A DNA stretch of 57,919 nt from Coriobacteriia bacterium (GTDB taxonomy: Bacteria; Actinomycetota; Coriobacteriia; Coriobacteriales; RUG033): assembly GCA_015655215.1 (NCBI GenBank), contig JAATFL010000015.1:1-57919 (forward strand), written 5' to 3'. Under the pieces are notes generated by a model. It was not told the DNA's origin and did not search any database. It worked only from the letters and a program-made list of their open reading frames with translations. The position numbers and the translations under genes were made by a program. Position 1 is the first letter of the stretch. Each line of letters starts with the position of its first letter. Below are positions 35,579 to 45,937 of this stretch, in pieces.

Positions 35579-36280
35579 CTAGGAGATTCCCAGCACCATG
35601 CTGCCGATGAGGACGATCACCACGGTGAGAAGGCCGGCCACCCCTATCGCCACACCCGACATCGCCCCCTCCAGCTCTCCCATCTGCACCGCCTTCGTCG
35701 TACCCACCGCATGGCTGCACGTGCCTATCGCCACGCCGGTGGCCACGGGGTTCCTGAGGTGGAAGACCCGCACCAGCAGGGGCGAGAGGATCGCGCCCAT
35801 GATACCGGTCGCGATGACGACGGTGACGGTAACCGCCATCGTGCCCCCCAGTTCGTTGGTGACCGCCATGGCGATGGGTGTCGTGACCGACTTGGGGACC
35901 ATCGAAAGCGCCACGGAGTTGTCCAACCCGAAGAGCTTGCAGAAGGCCACCGCACTCGCCATCGAAGTGATCGAACCGACGAGACAACCGATGAACACGG
36001 GAAGGAAGTTCTCCCTCAACACCTTCAGTTGACGGTAGATGGAGTAGGCCAGTACCGCGGTGGCCGGGCCCAGGAAGAACGATATGGCCCCCGACCCATC
36101 CGTGTAGTCGGCAAAGGGGATGCCGAAGAGCACGAGCACGCCCACCACGATGAATATGGCGATGAGCAGCGGGTTGAGGAGGGGGGACTTGACCTTGGCG
36201 TTGAGGGTGACCCCGACGCGAAAGGCGATGACCGAGAGGCCGGTGGCCAGGATGACGTGCCAGATGCTTGCGAGGTTCAT
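35579..36280 (-). CDS. lrgB: LrgB/CidB-family membrane protein
   Basis: A 233-aa polytopic protein of the LrgB family. It contains the conserved FFLGPATAVLA, VPKSVTTPIAM and GTCSHAVGT segments. LrgB pairs with the small holin-like LrgA; the pair affects murein hydrolase activity and, in several bacteria, uptake of pyruvate or export of glycolate. The start overlaps the lrgA stop (ATGA). The frame is open to 36424. A GCGCC-ACGA-GGCGC hairpin just downstream (around 35557-35571) may terminate the pair. Confidence 0.92.
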   Translation of the reverse strand: MNLASIWHVILATGLSVIAFRVGVTLNAKVKSPLLNPLLIAIFIVVGVLVLFGIPFADYTDGSGAISFFLGPATAVLAYSIYRQLKVLRENFLPVFIGCLVGSITSMASAVAFCKLFGLDNSVALSMVPKSVTTPIAMAVTNELGGTMAVTVTVVIATGIMGAILSPLLVRVFHLRNPVATGVAIGTCSHAVGTTKAVQMGELEGAMSGVAIGVAGLLTVVIVLIGSMVLGIS

Positions 36281-36867
36281 GCTCGGGTGTCCTTCCTGTC
36301 GCGGGCGGCATCCTGCTCGATGACCATCTGGGCCGCGTTGACCGCCGCCTCGACGGCGCTGCCGGCGGGCCGTGCCGCCTGACGCTGCGCCTCGTCGAGA
36401 CGTAGGGGGGACGATTGCGCACATCGGGAGCGTGTCCGTGTCTGCCAGCGCATGACGACCACGACCGTGGCCGATGTGACGGCAAAGACAAGCACCGTGG
36501 TGATGGCGCAGATGATGAGCAGCTTGGGCAGCTCGGGAGCGATGGCGGAAAAACCTGATGCCACGCTCACACCTGCGGGGATGAAGAAGACCGACATGTT
36601 ACCGAGAAGGAACTCGCAGGCGTCCTTGATGTAGAGCACGCGCAAGACCCCCGTGGCGAGCAGGATGAGGAGCAGGACCATCGATATGATGGTTCCCGGG
36701 ATGGCGATGGGCAACTTGGCTGCGAGGTCGTTCCCCACCATGCAGACCCCGATGATGACGAGCAGCTGCAGCGCGATGCGCACCGCCCCAAGCGATGCGG
36801 TCTTCGCAGCGTCGAGGGAGGGAAGGTGGGGGAAGGGCTTTTGCCGCGGTGTGGCGGCGGGGCTCAT
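36277..36867 (-). CDS. lrgA: LrgA/CidA holin-like protein with N- and C-terminal extensions
   Basis: A 196-aa protein whose core (about 35-145) is LrgA/CidA: QLLVIIGVCMVGNDLAAKL, IPGTIISMVLLLILL, and a late pair of helices. An Arg/Ala-rich tail of about 45 residues follows the last helix, longer than usual. The start is uncertain: ATG 36867 or an upstream ATG giving about 20 more residues, neither with a strong ribosome site. Coupled to lrgB. Confidence 0.85.
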   Translation of the reverse strand: MSPAATPRQKPFPHLPSLDAAKTASLGAVRIALQLLVIIGVCMVGNDLAAKLPIAIPGTIISMVLLLILLATGVLRVLYIKDACEFLLGNMSVFFIPAGVSVASGFSAIAPELPKLLIICAITTVLVFAVTSATVVVVMRWQTRTRSRCAQSSPLRLDEAQRQAARPAGSAVEAAVNAAQMVIEQDAARDRKDTRA

Positions 36868-37362
36868 CCATGGCCCATCTGTGCGAATCGTTCCTGGAGA
36901 GATGCTCAAGAAAACCAGTCCTTCCATCGTGAGGGTGTGTGAGGGTGCGCTTCGCCAACCCTGAGGATCAGGGCGTTCCCATGTCGTGTCGCAAGGGGAT
37001 GGTGTGGGGAAGAGGATACTCGCATATGGTCCGAAGGGAGTTAAAGGACAGCGCTCGATGGATGGGCGGCTGCGGCCGGTCCGCGTCGGTGACGGCCCAT
37101 CCTGCGTTGCCGTCTCCCTTTGCGAGACCGGGTTTGACGAAGGCGCCACCCGTTGGTGCTGCCGTGAGGCACTCCTTCGAAAAAACGTTGAATCCTGATG
37201 CCAACCCGTGCATTCGCTCGTATACTGTGCGATACGTGTGCGGAATCCGCCGCACCGGGAATATCCTATTGGCCCCGAGACATGCTTCAATGACAGAGAA
37301 TCACGCGTGACGACCTGTGAGCGATGACCATGGTTACCGGGGTCCCCTGGGAAGGGGCCACA
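36868..37362. other. Intergenic region between lrgA and rpsA
   Basis: About 495 bp, divergent. Short ORFs on both strands lack ribosome sites and homology cues, and I do not call them. The right end holds the rpsA promoter and leader. Nothing else is recognised. Confidence 0.4.
37198..37226 (+). promoter_or_regulatory. Putative rpsA promoter
   Basis: ATGCCA (37198-37203) and TATACT (37221-37226) are 17 bp apart, giving a start near 37233 and a leader of about 130 nt before the rpsA GTG. The -10 is good and the -35 is moderate. Confidence 0.5.
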
Positions 37363-38580
37363 GTGAGCGAGATCAAGAACACCTCAATCTTCGAGATAGA
37401 CGAGTGCAGCGACGAGGAGTTCAACAGCCTTATCGACGGCACGCTGACCGATTTCGATGAGGGAGACCTGGTAACGGGCACCATCGTAAAGATCGAGCAC
37501 GACGAGGTCCTCTTGGACATCGGCTTCAAGTCAGAGGGCGTCATCCCCGCCCGCGAGCTTTCCATCCGCAAGGATGCCGACCCCTCCGAGATCGTCTCGC
37601 TTGGCCAGACCGCTGAGGCCCTGGTGCTTCAGAAGGAGGACAAGGACGGTCGTCTGATCCTCTCCAAGAAGCGCGCCGAGTACGAGCGCTCCTGGATCCG
37701 CATCGAGGAGAAGTTCAATACCGGTGAGAACGTCGAGGGCGAGGTCATAGAGGTCGTCAAGGGTGGTCTGATCCTCGACATCGGCCTGCGTGGCTTTCTA
37801 CCCGCATCGCTCGTCGACCTTCGCCGCGTCAAGGACCTCGACGCCTTCATGGGTACCACGATCGAGGCTCGTGTCATCGAGATGGACCGCAACCGCAACA
37901 ACGTCGTCCTCTCCCGCCGTGTCGTCCTCGAGGAGGACCGCAAGCAGGAGCGTGCCGAGATCCTCGGCAAGCTCGTCAAGGGCATGCGTCTGCAGGGTGC
38001 CGTCTCCTCCATCGTCGACTTCGGCGCCTTCGTCGACCTGGGTGGCATCGATGGTCTGGTCCACATCTCCGAACTCTCCTGGAGTCACGTCAACCACCCC
38101 TCCGAGGTCGTCAAGGTCGGCGACAAGGTCGAGGTCGAGGTCCTGGACGTCGACATGTCCCGCGAGCGCATCTCGCTTGGCCTCAAGCAGACCACCGAGG
38201 ACCCGTGGCGTGCGCTCGTCAAGAACTATCCCGTCGGCGCCATCGTCGAGGGCAAGGTGACGAAGCTCGTCCCCTTCGGCGTATTCGTCGACCTGGGTGA
38301 CGGCATCGAGGGCCTCGTGCACATCTCCGAGATGGCCAAGAGCCATGTCGAGGTGCCCTCCCAGGTGACCTCCGTCGGTTCGTCCGTGCACGTCAAGGTC
38401 ATGGACATCGACATGGACCGTCGGCGCATCTCGCTGTCCATGAAGGCCGCCGCCGAGACGCTTGGCGTGGATATCCCCGTCGAGCCCATCGCCAAGCCGG
38501 AGGAGAAGGTCGCGGAGAAGCCCGAGAAGGCCGCTCCCATACCCGAGGCGGTCCCTGTCGAGGAGCCTGCTGCCGAGTAG
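37363..38580 (+). CDS. rpsA: 30S ribosomal protein S1
   Basis: A 405-aa S1 with four S1 (OB-fold) repeats at roughly 33-100, 118-182, 203-271 and 288-357. The third and fourth carry the clearest FGAFVDLG..GLVHISELSW / FGVFVDLGDGIEGLVHISEM motifs. A Glu/Pro/Ala-rich tail ends the protein. GTG 37363 is chosen because GGGAAGGGG lies 5 bp upstream; ATG 37324 is in frame but has no ribosome site. A terminator follows. Confidence 0.95.
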   Translation: MSEIKNTSIFEIDECSDEEFNSLIDGTLTDFDEGDLVTGTIVKIEHDEVLLDIGFKSEGVIPARELSIRKDADPSEIVSLGQTAEALVLQKEDKDGRLILSKKRAEYERSWIRIEEKFNTGENVEGEVIEVVKGGLILDIGLRGFLPASLVDLRRVKDLDAFMGTTIEARVIEMDRNRNNVVLSRRVVLEEDRKQERAEILGKLVKGMRLQGAVSSIVDFGAFVDLGGIDGLVHISELSWSHVNHPSEVVKVGDKVEVEVLDVDMSRERISLGLKQTTEDPWRALVKNYPVGAIVEGKVTKLVPFGVFVDLGDGIEGLVHISEMAKSHVEVPSQVTSVGSSVHVKVMDIDMDRRRISLSMKAAAETLGVDIPVEPIAKPEEKVAEKPEKAAPIPEAVPVEEPAAE

Positions 38581-38621
38581 CCTGACCGGCCATGCGTGGG
38601 ACATCGCATCGCAGCAACCTT

Positions 38622-38655
38622 GCGGGGTCGCCCATCGGGCGGCCCCGCTGCTTTT
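38622..38655 (+). terminator. Intrinsic terminator after rpsA
   Basis: Arms 38622-38633 and 38637-38648 form a 12-bp GC-rich stem with one G-U pair and a 3-nt loop, followed by TGCTTTTA. It lies 42 bp after the rpsA stop and 40 bp before mnmA. Confidence 0.85.
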
Positions 38656-38694
38656 ACGAACGCCTTCATCGGGATGCCCGAGAGGAGATCGTCT

Positions 38695-39879
38695 ATGGAA
38701 TCGAAGGCCGCCGACATGTCCGAAGTCCTGGTGGGCATGAGCGGTGGAGTGGACAGCTCGGTGACAGCCCTGCTGCTGCAGGAGGGGGGATGGCAGGTCA
38801 CCGGCACGACGATGAGGCTCTTCACCAACGAGGACGCAGGCCCGCTCGGTGACGTGGATGGACGCCCGTCCGCGTTCGATGACCCACGTCTCGAGGGTGC
38901 CTGCTGCTCTCTGCGCGACATCGACGACGCCCGGTCGGTCGCACGCCGCCTCGGGATACCCTACTTCGTCTCGAACTTCACCGACGTCTTCCGGCGGACC
39001 GTGGTCGATCGCTTCGTCGACGAGCACCGTCGGGGTCGCACGCCCAACCCGTGCGTCGACTGCAATCGCTTCGTCAAGTTCCCCCTGTTGCTACGGCGGG
39101 CTCGGGAGCTTGGCATGTCGCACATAGCGACCGGACACTATGCGGTGGTGGGCTGGGATGAGGCCCTGGGGCGACATACGCTTGCCCGTGGCACTGCACC
39201 AAAGGACCAGAGCTACGTGCTCTATGCGCTGACGCAGGACGAACTCTCTGCCCTGCTCTTGCCGCTGGGGGACCTGCCAAAGACCACGGTCCGATCGATC
39301 GCCGCCCAACACGGGCTTGCCAACGCCGAGAAGCCCGATAGCGAGGATATCTGCTTCGTCCCCGATGGCGACCATGCGCGCTTCCTGTGCGAGCAAGGCG
39401 GTCTCGTGGCCGTGCCGGGGCCCATCGTGGATGCGACCGGGAAGGTGCTCGGACGGCACGAGGGCCTGTTCCGCTACACGGTGGGGCAGCGTCGCGGCAT
39501 CGGGGTGGCCGGTCCCGAGCCGTATTACGTCTTGAGGTTCGACAGGGAGCGCAACGCGCTCGTCGTGGGGTCGCGCGACGAGTTGGGGTGCATGTCGTGC
39601 CTGGTGAGCGAGGTGAACTGGCTATCCATACCCTGTCCAAGCTCCCCGGTGCCCGTGCTCGTCAAGACTCGCTATCGCCAGCAGGCGGTACGGGCGACCG
39701 TCACCGCGCTCGCCGACGGATGGGCACGTATCGATTTCGATGAGCCCGTCTCGGCCGTCGCCCGTGGACAGGCCGCGGTGCTCTACGGACCCGTCGAGCC
39801 AGGACGGGCGGCCAACCTCGTGTACGGTGGTGGCACCATCTCGCAGACGATATCGCGGGCAGGGGGGACGAGAGCCTGA
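38695..39879 (+). CDS. mnmA: tRNA 2-thiouridylase MnmA
   Basis: A 394-aa enzyme that thiolates U34 of tRNA for Lys, Glu and Gln. The PP-loop is GMSGGVDSSV near residue 17. The catalytic cysteines are in PNPCVDCNRFVKF and in SEDICFVPDG. The C-terminal beta-barrel follows. GAGGAGA precedes ATG 38695; the frame is open from 38596. SufS is a plausible sulfur source. Confidence 0.95.
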   Translation: MESKAADMSEVLVGMSGGVDSSVTALLLQEGGWQVTGTTMRLFTNEDAGPLGDVDGRPSAFDDPRLEGACCSLRDIDDARSVARRLGIPYFVSNFTDVFRRTVVDRFVDEHRRGRTPNPCVDCNRFVKFPLLLRRARELGMSHIATGHYAVVGWDEALGRHTLARGTAPKDQSYVLYALTQDELSALLLPLGDLPKTTVRSIAAQHGLANAEKPDSEDICFVPDGDHARFLCEQGGLVAVPGPIVDATGKVLGRHEGLFRYTVGQRRGIGVAGPEPYYVLRFDRERNALVVGSRDELGCMSCLVSEVNWLSIPCPSSPVPVLVKTRYRQQAVRATVTALADGWARIDFDEPVSAVARGQAAVLYGPVEPGRAANLVYGGGTISQTISRAGGTRA

Positions 39880-40222
39880 GATCGTCCTGAGCTCGGTTCC
39901 CGATGGGTCGGCATGGCGATCGGGGAAGGTGGTGCGGGGTCGCCGGTTCAGATGAGCTCTCCACCATGGGCGTATCGGCCGTGCTCGCGCCGACCCCTCC
40001 CCGTTTACCCCGCAACATCGACAGGGCCCCTGGGGTTTATCGTCCCATCGCTACCGTACCCCGTGGAGGCGCGGTACACTGTACTATCCTATCCTGCGCC
40101 GCCACGTGCATCACCCGTCGCCAAGGGGGTTTGGCCAAGGTGCGCGCCATGTGCCAGGGTAGCGGTTCGTTACCGTATGGACCATCACCGCCAGTCAAAT
40201 CCCGGGACGAGGAGGTGCCACG
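39880..40222. other. Intergenic region between mnmA and coaE
   Basis: 343 bp. A weak CCCGAT/GATCGGG stem just after mnmA could end its transcript, and TACACTGTACTAT around 40075-40087 may include the coaE -10. Overlapping ORFs in other frames lack ribosome sites and I treat them as chance. GAGGAGG is placed 6 bp before coaE. Confidence 0.4.
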
Positions 40223-40864
40223 ATGTACGTACTCATCCTCACCGGTGGGATCGGCTCGGGCAAGTCCACGGTCGCCCGCCACCTTGAGCGGCGCGGCGCC
40301 ATCCGGCTCGACCTCGACAGGCTCGCGTCCGAGGTCCGTGGCCAGGCCGGTGTGGTCGAAGGCCTCGTGGCCGCCTTCGGGGGTTGCATCCTCACGTCCG
40401 AAGGCAAGGTCGACGCAACCTCTCTCGCGAAGGCGGCGTTCGTCGACGAGGAGCACACCCTGCAACTCAACGCCATCATGCATCCGGCGATCGAGCGCGC
40501 CCTCGAACGGCGCCTCGTGGATGTGGGGTCCAGCTGCGCGCCGGTGCCCCTCGTCGTGGTCGAGGTACCCCTGCTCACCTCAGCCGACGGGTACCGTCGT
40601 CTCGCCGACGAGGTCATGACCGTGAGCGCGCCCGAGACCCTGCGCGCGGCCCGGGTGGTGGCACGCGGCATGGCCGAACCCGACGTGCACCGGCGCATGG
40701 CCCAGCAGATGGGCGATGACGAGCGTGCGGCCCTCGCTGACGTCGTGGTGTCGAACGACCAGGGGCTGGAGGTGCTCCTCGGCCAAGTCGATACCTGGTT
40801 CGACGCACGCATGGCCGCAGGCTGGGCACCCCGGCGCCATCCCGGGGCGGGGGCGGGCAGATGA
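40223..40864 (+). CDS. coaE: Dephospho-CoA kinase
   Basis: A 213-aa P-loop kinase catalysing the last step of coenzyme A synthesis. Walker A is GGIGSGKST near the N-terminus, followed by LDLDRLASEV, VVEVPLL and a lid region with RAARVVARG and R-M-A-Q-Q. A strong ribosome site GAGGAGG precedes ATG. The stop overlaps the start of the transglycosylase gene, and uvrB follows, so the three form one operon. Confidence 0.94.
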   Translation: MYVLILTGGIGSGKSTVARHLERRGAIRLDLDRLASEVRGQAGVVEGLVAAFGGCILTSEGKVDATSLAKAAFVDEEHTLQLNAIMHPAIERALERRLVDVGSSCAPVPLVVVEVPLLTSADGYRRLADEVMTVSAPETLRAARVVARGMAEPDVHRRMAQQMGDDERAALADVVVSNDQGLEVLLGQVDTWFDARMAAGWAPRRHPGAGAGR

Positions 40865-41481
40865 GCGTCCGCACCTTGGCGGATGGCACGCAGCGCCATC
40901 GCCTCCTTACCTGGTATCGGGTGCTCGCGCTGGTCGTGGCGTTCGTCCTCTTCGGCTCGACGGCGATCTACCTGCATGGGCCCGTCGAGATGCGCGCCTG
41001 GTTCTATCCGATCTCGTACCAATCCCAGATCGCCCAGGCGTCCACCGACCATCAGGTGAGCCCGTACCTCATCGCCGCCGTCATCGAGTGCGAGTCCGGC
41101 TGGGATGCCAGCGCCACCTCCTCCCAAGGGGCGGTGGGTCTCATGCAGCTGCTGCCCTCCACCGCGCAGCAGATGGCCGATGCCAACCTCGTCGATTCCT
41201 CTCGCTATCCGGTGGCGAACCTCTCCGATCCCGAGGTGAACATCCAATACGGCAGTGCCTATCTGCGGTTCCTCATCGAGCGCTACGGCGAGCTCGAACC
41301 CGCGATCGCCGCATACAACGCCGGCATGGGCAACGTCGACGCCTGGATCGCCGACGGACAGGATATCCGCGACGCCGTCGAGTTCCCGGAGACCTCGCAC
41401 TATCTTCTGCGCGTGGTGCGTTCGAAGGAGGCATACGAGCAGATATACCCTGACGTCTTCCCCGAATGGAGTAGCTCATGA
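40861..41481 (+). CDS. Membrane-anchored lytic transglycosylase (SLT family)
   Basis: A 206-aa protein with one N-terminal transmembrane helix (about 19-38) and an extracellular SLT domain. The catalytic glutamate is E78 in [21 protein letters not shown] and [15 protein letters not shown] complete the fold. It would cleave peptidoglycan glycan strands. It is coupled to coaE (ATGA) and to uvrB (ATGA), an arrangement that reflects operon packing more than shared function. Confidence 0.92.
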   Translation: MSVRTLADGTQRHRLLTWYRVLALVVAFVLFGSTAIYLHGPVEMRAWFYPISYQSQIAQASTDHQVSPYLIAAVIECESGWDASATSSQGAVGLMQLLPSTAQQMADANLVDSSRYPVANLSDPEVNIQYGSAYLRFLIERYGELEPAIAAYNAGMGNVDAWIADGQDIRDAVEFPETSHYLLRVVRSKEAYEQIYPDVFPEWSSS

Positions 41482-43697
41482 GCACATCTTCCGCATCGCA
41501 AGGCGACACCAGGGGATCGAGTCTGGCCGACGGCCGTGCCCCCACGCCGCTGCCGCGCGACACGTCGGCACCGGCCATCCCTCGCTCGGCGCAACCGGGC
41601 ATCGGCGGCACGGGGGGGCAGCCGTTCAAGGTCGTGGCCCCTTGGCCCCCTGCCGGCGACCAGCCCCAGGCGATCGATTCGCTGGTGCGGGGCGTGCACG
41701 AGGGTCTGCGCTACCAGAACCTCCTCGGCGTCACGGGCAGTGGCAAGACGTTCACGATGGCCAAGGTCATCGAGGCGGTGCAGAAGCCCACGCTCGTGAT
41801 GGCACCCAACAAGACCCTTGCCGCGCAGCTGGCCAGCGAGTTCAAGGACTTCTTCCCCAACAACGCGGTGGTGTACTTCGTCTCGTACTACGACTACTAC
41901 CAGCCCGAGGCGTACGTCCCCTCCAGCGACACGTTCATCGAGAAGGACGCGTCCATCAACGAGGAAGTCGAGAAACTCCGCCATGCCGCCACCTCGGCAC
42001 TGCTCTCTCGGCGTGACGTGATCGTGGTGGCGAGCGTCTCGTGCATCTACGGCATCGGCTCGCCCGAGGACTACGCGGGCATGTCGGTGTTCGTCGACGT
42101 GAACACGCCGCTCGACCGCGACGATCTCATGCGCCGACTCATCGACATCCAGTACGACCGCAACGACTACGAGCCGGCTCGCGGCACCTTCAGGGTGCGC
42201 GGCGACGTGGTCGACGTGTTCCCGCCGTATGCCGACAACCCCGTGCGCATCGAGTTCTTCGGCGACGAGGTGGAGTCGATCACGCTGGTGGACCACGTGA
42301 CCGGTGAGGTGATCGAGACGCTCGACTCGACACCCATCTGGCCTGCGTCTCACTACGTGACGGCCCGTCCCAAGCTCGAACATGCCCTGGGCACCATCCG
42401 GGAGGAGCTCACCGACCGCCTGCGCGAGCTGCGTGCCGACGGCAAGCTGCTCGAGGCGCAACGTCTCGAGATGCGCACCACCTACGACCTCGAGATGCTC
42501 GAGACGATGGGCTTCTGCTCCGGCATCGAGAACTACTCTCGCCATCTGGACGGCCGTGAACCCGGCGAGCCGCCCTACACGCTCATCGACTACTTCCCCA
42601 AGGGCGACTTCCTCACCTTCATCGACGAGAGCCATGTGACGGTGCCACAGATCCGCGGCATGCACGAGGGCGACCGGTCGCGTAAGATCACGTTGGTGGA
42701 GCACGGTTTCCGCCTCCCCTCGGCGCTCGACAACCGTCCGCTGCGCTTTGACGAGTACGAGCGGCGCATCCCGCAGTTCGTCTACGTCTCGGCCACGCCG
42801 GGCGATTACGAGGAGCGCGTCACGCAGAACCGGGTCGAGCAGATCATTCGCCCGACCGGACTGCTCGACCCCGAGATCGAGGTACGTCCCATCCGCGGTC
42901 AGATCGACGACCTTCTCGGCGAGATCAGAGAACGAACCGAGAGCCATGAGCGCGTGCTCGTGACCACGCTCACCAAGAAGATGGCGGAGGACCTGGCCGA
43001 CCACTTCCTCGACCAGGGCATCAAGGCGCGCTACATGCACAGCGACATCGGCACGCTCGAGCGCGTCGAGATCCTGCGCGACCTGCGTCTGGGCGTCTTC
43101 GACGTGCTGGTGGGCATCAACCTGCTGCGCGAGGGTCTCGACCTGCCGGAAGTCTCGCTCGTGACGATCCTCGATGCCGACAAGGAGGGGTTCCTCCGCA
43201 ACCATCGCTCGCTCATACAGACGATCGGTCGAGCGGCGCGAAACGCGCACGGCAAGGTCATCATGTACGCCGACAGGATGACCAATTCCATGCGTACCGC
43301 CATCGACGAGACCAACCGGCGTCGTTGCATCCAGCAGACGTTTGACGATGAGCATGGAATCGTGCCGCAAACCATCGAGAAGAACATCTCCGATATTGCA
43401 CAACGCATGGATAACGCGGATGATGAGATAGGTCTCGCCAACGGCATCAACCGTGATGAGGAGTTGGCCGGATTGGCACGCGGCGAGGTGATGCAGGTCA
43501 TCTCCGGTCTGGAGGACGAGATGGCCGAGGCGTCGCGTCGGATGGACTTCGAGAAGGCCGCCGCCCTGCGAGACCAGGTCGTCTCCTTCAGGGCCCGCAT
43601 CGAGGGCACCTCCGAGCACGATGCCCTTGCGAGTCTCAAGAGGAGCGCGCGCAAGGGCAGCGCCTACGGGAACACCCGCCACAACAAGAGGAAGTAG
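41478..43697 (+). CDS. uvrB: Excinuclease ABC subunit B
   Basis: A 739-aa nucleotide-excision-repair helicase. After a Ser/Pro/Gly-rich N-terminal extension of about 50 residues come Walker [10 protein letters not shown], the damage-probing hairpin [17 protein letters not shown], the helicase motifs DESHVT and QTIGRAARN, and a C-terminal UVR domain. It works with UvrA at 51665. No LexA-type box is visible since it starts inside the preceding gene. Confidence 0.96.
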   Translation: MSTSSASQGDTRGSSLADGRAPTPLPRDTSAPAIPRSAQPGIGGTGGQPFKVVAPWPPAGDQPQAIDSLVRGVHEGLRYQNLLGVTGSGKTFTMAKVIEAVQKPTLVMAPNKTLAAQLASEFKDFFPNNAVVYFVSYYDYYQPEAYVPSSDTFIEKDASINEEVEKLRHAATSALLSRRDVIVVASVSCIYGIGSPEDYAGMSVFVDVNTPLDRDDLMRRLIDIQYDRNDYEPARGTFRVRGDVVDVFPPYADNPVRIEFFGDEVESITLVDHVTGEVIETLDSTPIWPASHYVTARPKLEHALGTIREELTDRLRELRADGKLLEAQRLEMRTTYDLEMLETMGFCSGIENYSRHLDGREPGEPPYTLIDYFPKGDFLTFIDESHVTVPQIRGMHEGDRSRKITLVEHGFRLPSALDNRPLRFDEYERRIPQFVYVSATPGDYEERVTQNRVEQIIRPTGLLDPEIEVRPIRGQIDDLLGEIRERTESHERVLVTTLTKKMAEDLADHFLDQGIKARYMHSDIGTLERVEILRDLRLGVFDVLVGINLLREGLDLPEVSLVTILDADKEGFLRNHRSLIQTIGRAARNAHGKVIMYADRMTNSMRTAIDETNRRRCIQQTFDDEHGIVPQTIEKNISDIAQRMDNADDEIGLANGINRDEELAGLARGEVMQVISGLEDEMAEASRRMDFEKAAALRDQVVSFRARIEGTSEHDALASLKRSARKGSAYGNTRHNKRK

Positions 43698-43706
43698 GTG
43701 ACGCGT

Positions 43707-44978
43707 ATGCCAGGGGATCGCACCGTCAACTCCGAGACGATCATCGGGATAGAGCACCTCAACAAATGGTATGGCAACGTGCAGGCCGTGAAGGACGTGT
43801 CGCTTGCGGTGGGCAAGGGGGAGACCTTCGGGTTCCTCGGCCCCAACGGTGCCGGCAAGACGACCACCATCCGCTGCATCCTCGGTCTGCTGCGCCCCGA
43901 CTCCGGTCAGGTACGCGTGTTGGGCAAGAACCTGAGGCGGGCGTCAGGTGAACTGAGAAGGGTCGGGTATGTGCCCGGCGAACTCGCCCTGATGGGGAAT
44001 GTGACGGGCGAGTGGCACGTCCACTACATCGAGGGTCTGCGTGGCACCGACGATATGGTCGGCTTTGACCGGGCGAAGGGTCTCGCCGACCAACTCGACC
44101 TCAACCTTTCCAAGAAGGTGCGTACGCTCTCGAAGGGCAACAAGCAGAAGCTCGCGCTGGTGCTCGCCCTCATGGACGAGCCCGACCTGCTCATCCTCGA
44201 CGAGCCCACGAGCGGTCTCGACCCGCTCAACCAGGAGACGGTGTTCGACATGATCTCCGAACGGGTGGGCGCCGGCGCGACCGTGTTCCTCTCAAGCCAC
44301 GTGCTTTCCGAGGTGGAGCGCGTGTGCAAGCGCGTCGCGATCCTGCGTGAGGGCGTCCTGGTGGACGATGAGGCCATGGAGGCGCTCCTCGGCAAGCGGT
44401 TGCGCGAGCTGCGCGTGAGCTTTGACGCCACGGTGCGCCCCAACCTGCTCTACGGCATCGAGGGTGTGATCAACATCCGACAGGTCGATGATGTGACGCT
44501 CACGGCCGAGGTACGCCAGTGGGGGGTCGATGCGCTGCTCAAGCGCCTCGCCCTGTGCACCGTTACCGACTGTGCGTTGGAGAAGACCAGGCTCGAGGAT
44601 GCGTTTCTGCACTTCTACCGCGACGATGACGAGATCACCGCTGCGGCGACGGTGGAGCAGGATGCGAAGGTGCAGCCTATCGAGCCGTCCGTGCTCTCTC
44701 TGGCGCCGACTGCCGAGGTCGCCCGCGACCTGTCCGCTGGCGAGCCGGCGATCGGTGCCGAGGTGGTCGATGGTGAGCTGGAACCTGAGGCAGGCGAGGT
44801 GGTGGCCGTGGTCAAACCCGAGATGGTGACCGATCCGACCGCAGTCCCGACGTCGGAGACCGGAACCGATCCCGAGCCTGAACCCGAGACGGAACATACG
44901 GCCATCCCGATGCCGCCGATCTCCCCATCCGACGATGCGCCCGAAGAACCCTCCGAGAAAGGGGGCGATGCCCGATGA
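43707..44978 (+). CDS. ABC transporter ATP-binding protein with long acidic tail
   Basis: A 423-aa ABC ATPase of the multidrug/antibiotic exporter (CcmA-like) class. Walker A GPNGAGKTT, signature LSKGNKQKL, Walker B LLILDEPTSGLD, and a late helical domain to about residue 310. The last ~110 residues are low-complexity and rich in Glu, Pro, Ala, Asp and Thr, with no recognised fold. The start could also be GTG 43698. The 3' end overlaps the permease gene, so they form one exporter; the substrate is unknown. Confidence 0.88.
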   Translation: MPGDRTVNSETIIGIEHLNKWYGNVQAVKDVSLAVGKGETFGFLGPNGAGKTTTIRCILGLLRPDSGQVRVLGKNLRRASGELRRVGYVPGELALMGNVTGEWHVHYIEGLRGTDDMVGFDRAKGLADQLDLNLSKKVRTLSKGNKQKLALVLALMDEPDLLILDEPTSGLDPLNQETVFDMISERVGAGATVFLSSHVLSEVERVCKRVAILREGVLVDDEAMEALLGKRLRELRVSFDATVRPNLLYGIEGVINIRQVDDVTLTAEVRQWGVDALLKRLALCTVTDCALEKTRLEDAFLHFYRDDDEITAAATVEQDAKVQPIEPSVLSLAPTAEVARDLSAGEPAIGAEVVDGELEPEAGEVVAVVKPEMVTDPTAVPTSETGTDPEPEPETEHTAIPMPPISPSDDAPEEPSEKGGDAR

Positions 44979-45766
44979 AGACCCTCGTCAACGCGGCGAT
45001 GCGCCGTCATCGCGTGTCGCTCATCTGGTTCGCCATCGGCCTCGTCTTCTACGGTGGGTCCATGATGTACGTGTGGAAGACGCTCGACCTCACCATGTAC
45101 GAGGGCATCGCCAACTCGATGAGCGGGTTGCTCCAGGCCTTCGGAGGCTCCGGTGCCGACATCACCACACCCGGCGGCTACCTTTCGACCGAGTACCTGG
45201 GCCTCATGTGGGTGATCATCGCCGGTGCCGCCATGGTCCTGTACGGCGCACGCACCATCGGCGGCGCCGTCGAAGACGGGACGATGGAGCTCACCATGGC
45301 GCAACCGGTGCGTCGCAGCGTCTACTTCCTCGCCCAGGTGCTCTACCTCGCCATCGCCGACGCCATCCTCTGCATCGCGTCGTTCGCGCCCATCTACCTG
45401 CTCAGCGGGGTGGTGGCGTTCGATATCGGATTCGTGGCGGCGCTGAAACTTGCCGGTATGGGGTTCCTCTTCCTGCTGTGCGTCGGCCTGTTCTCCATGG
45501 CTGTCTCCTCGTTCACTCGCTCCGCGTCCCTTCCCGCCTCCATCGCAGGTGGTCTACTCGGCGTGATGTGGGTGATGTCCATCATGGTGCAGCTGGTGGA
45601 TGGGCTCGATTTTCTCAAGTACGTCAGTCTCTTCCATTACTGGGACCCCGCCCCCATCATCAACAGCGGTGCGGTCGATGGCGTCTCCTGCATCGTGCTC
45701 CTCGTGGTGGCGGCGGCGTCGACCGTCGTCGCGTACGCACGGTTCCTCTGGCGCGATCTGGCATAA
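44975..45766 (+). CDS. ABC-2 type transporter permease
   Basis: A 263-aa permease with about six transmembrane helices and the ABC-2 pattern (ARTIGGAVEDGTMELTMAQPVRR between helices 2 and 3). It should pair with the preceding ATPase as a drug or peptide exporter. ATG 44975 overlaps the ATPase stop. A hairpin with a broken stem at 45794-45826 follows. Confidence 0.9.
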   Translation: MKTLVNAAMRRHRVSLIWFAIGLVFYGGSMMYVWKTLDLTMYEGIANSMSGLLQAFGGSGADITTPGGYLSTEYLGLMWVIIAGAAMVLYGARTIGGAVEDGTMELTMAQPVRRSVYFLAQVLYLAIADAILCIASFAPIYLLSGVVAFDIGFVAALKLAGMGFLFLLCVGLFSMAVSSFTRSASLPASIAGGLLGVMWVMSIMVQLVDGLDFLKYVSLFHYWDPAPIINSGAVDGVSCIVLLVVAAASTVVAYARFLWRDLA

Positions 45767-45793
45767 CCTCGACGAACCCCATCTTGAGGCATG

Positions 45794-45826
45794 CGACAGC
45801 CGCACCCGCCATGGGTACGGCTGTCG
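45794..45826 (+). terminator. Hairpin after the ABC exporter
   Basis: Arms 45794-45807 and 45813-45826 pair over 13 of 14 positions (one C-A mismatch) with a GCCAT loop, 28 bp after the permease stop. No T-run follows, so it is terminator-like rather than certain. Confidence 0.6.
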
Positions 45827-45937
45827 TCGTATGCCCGCATCCCCTGTGGCCGTGCAGGTCGGCCATCATTCCGGGCCTACCGCTTGCCTATCAAGGCGGC
45901 GCATCGCGAGATTTCGCGGATTCATGCTCGAAACCCC

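Noticed and set aside
39903-40619. Plus-strand frame across the mnmA-coaE gap
   Set aside because: It overlaps coaE in another frame, lacks a ribosome site and has Arg/Ser-rich chance composition.
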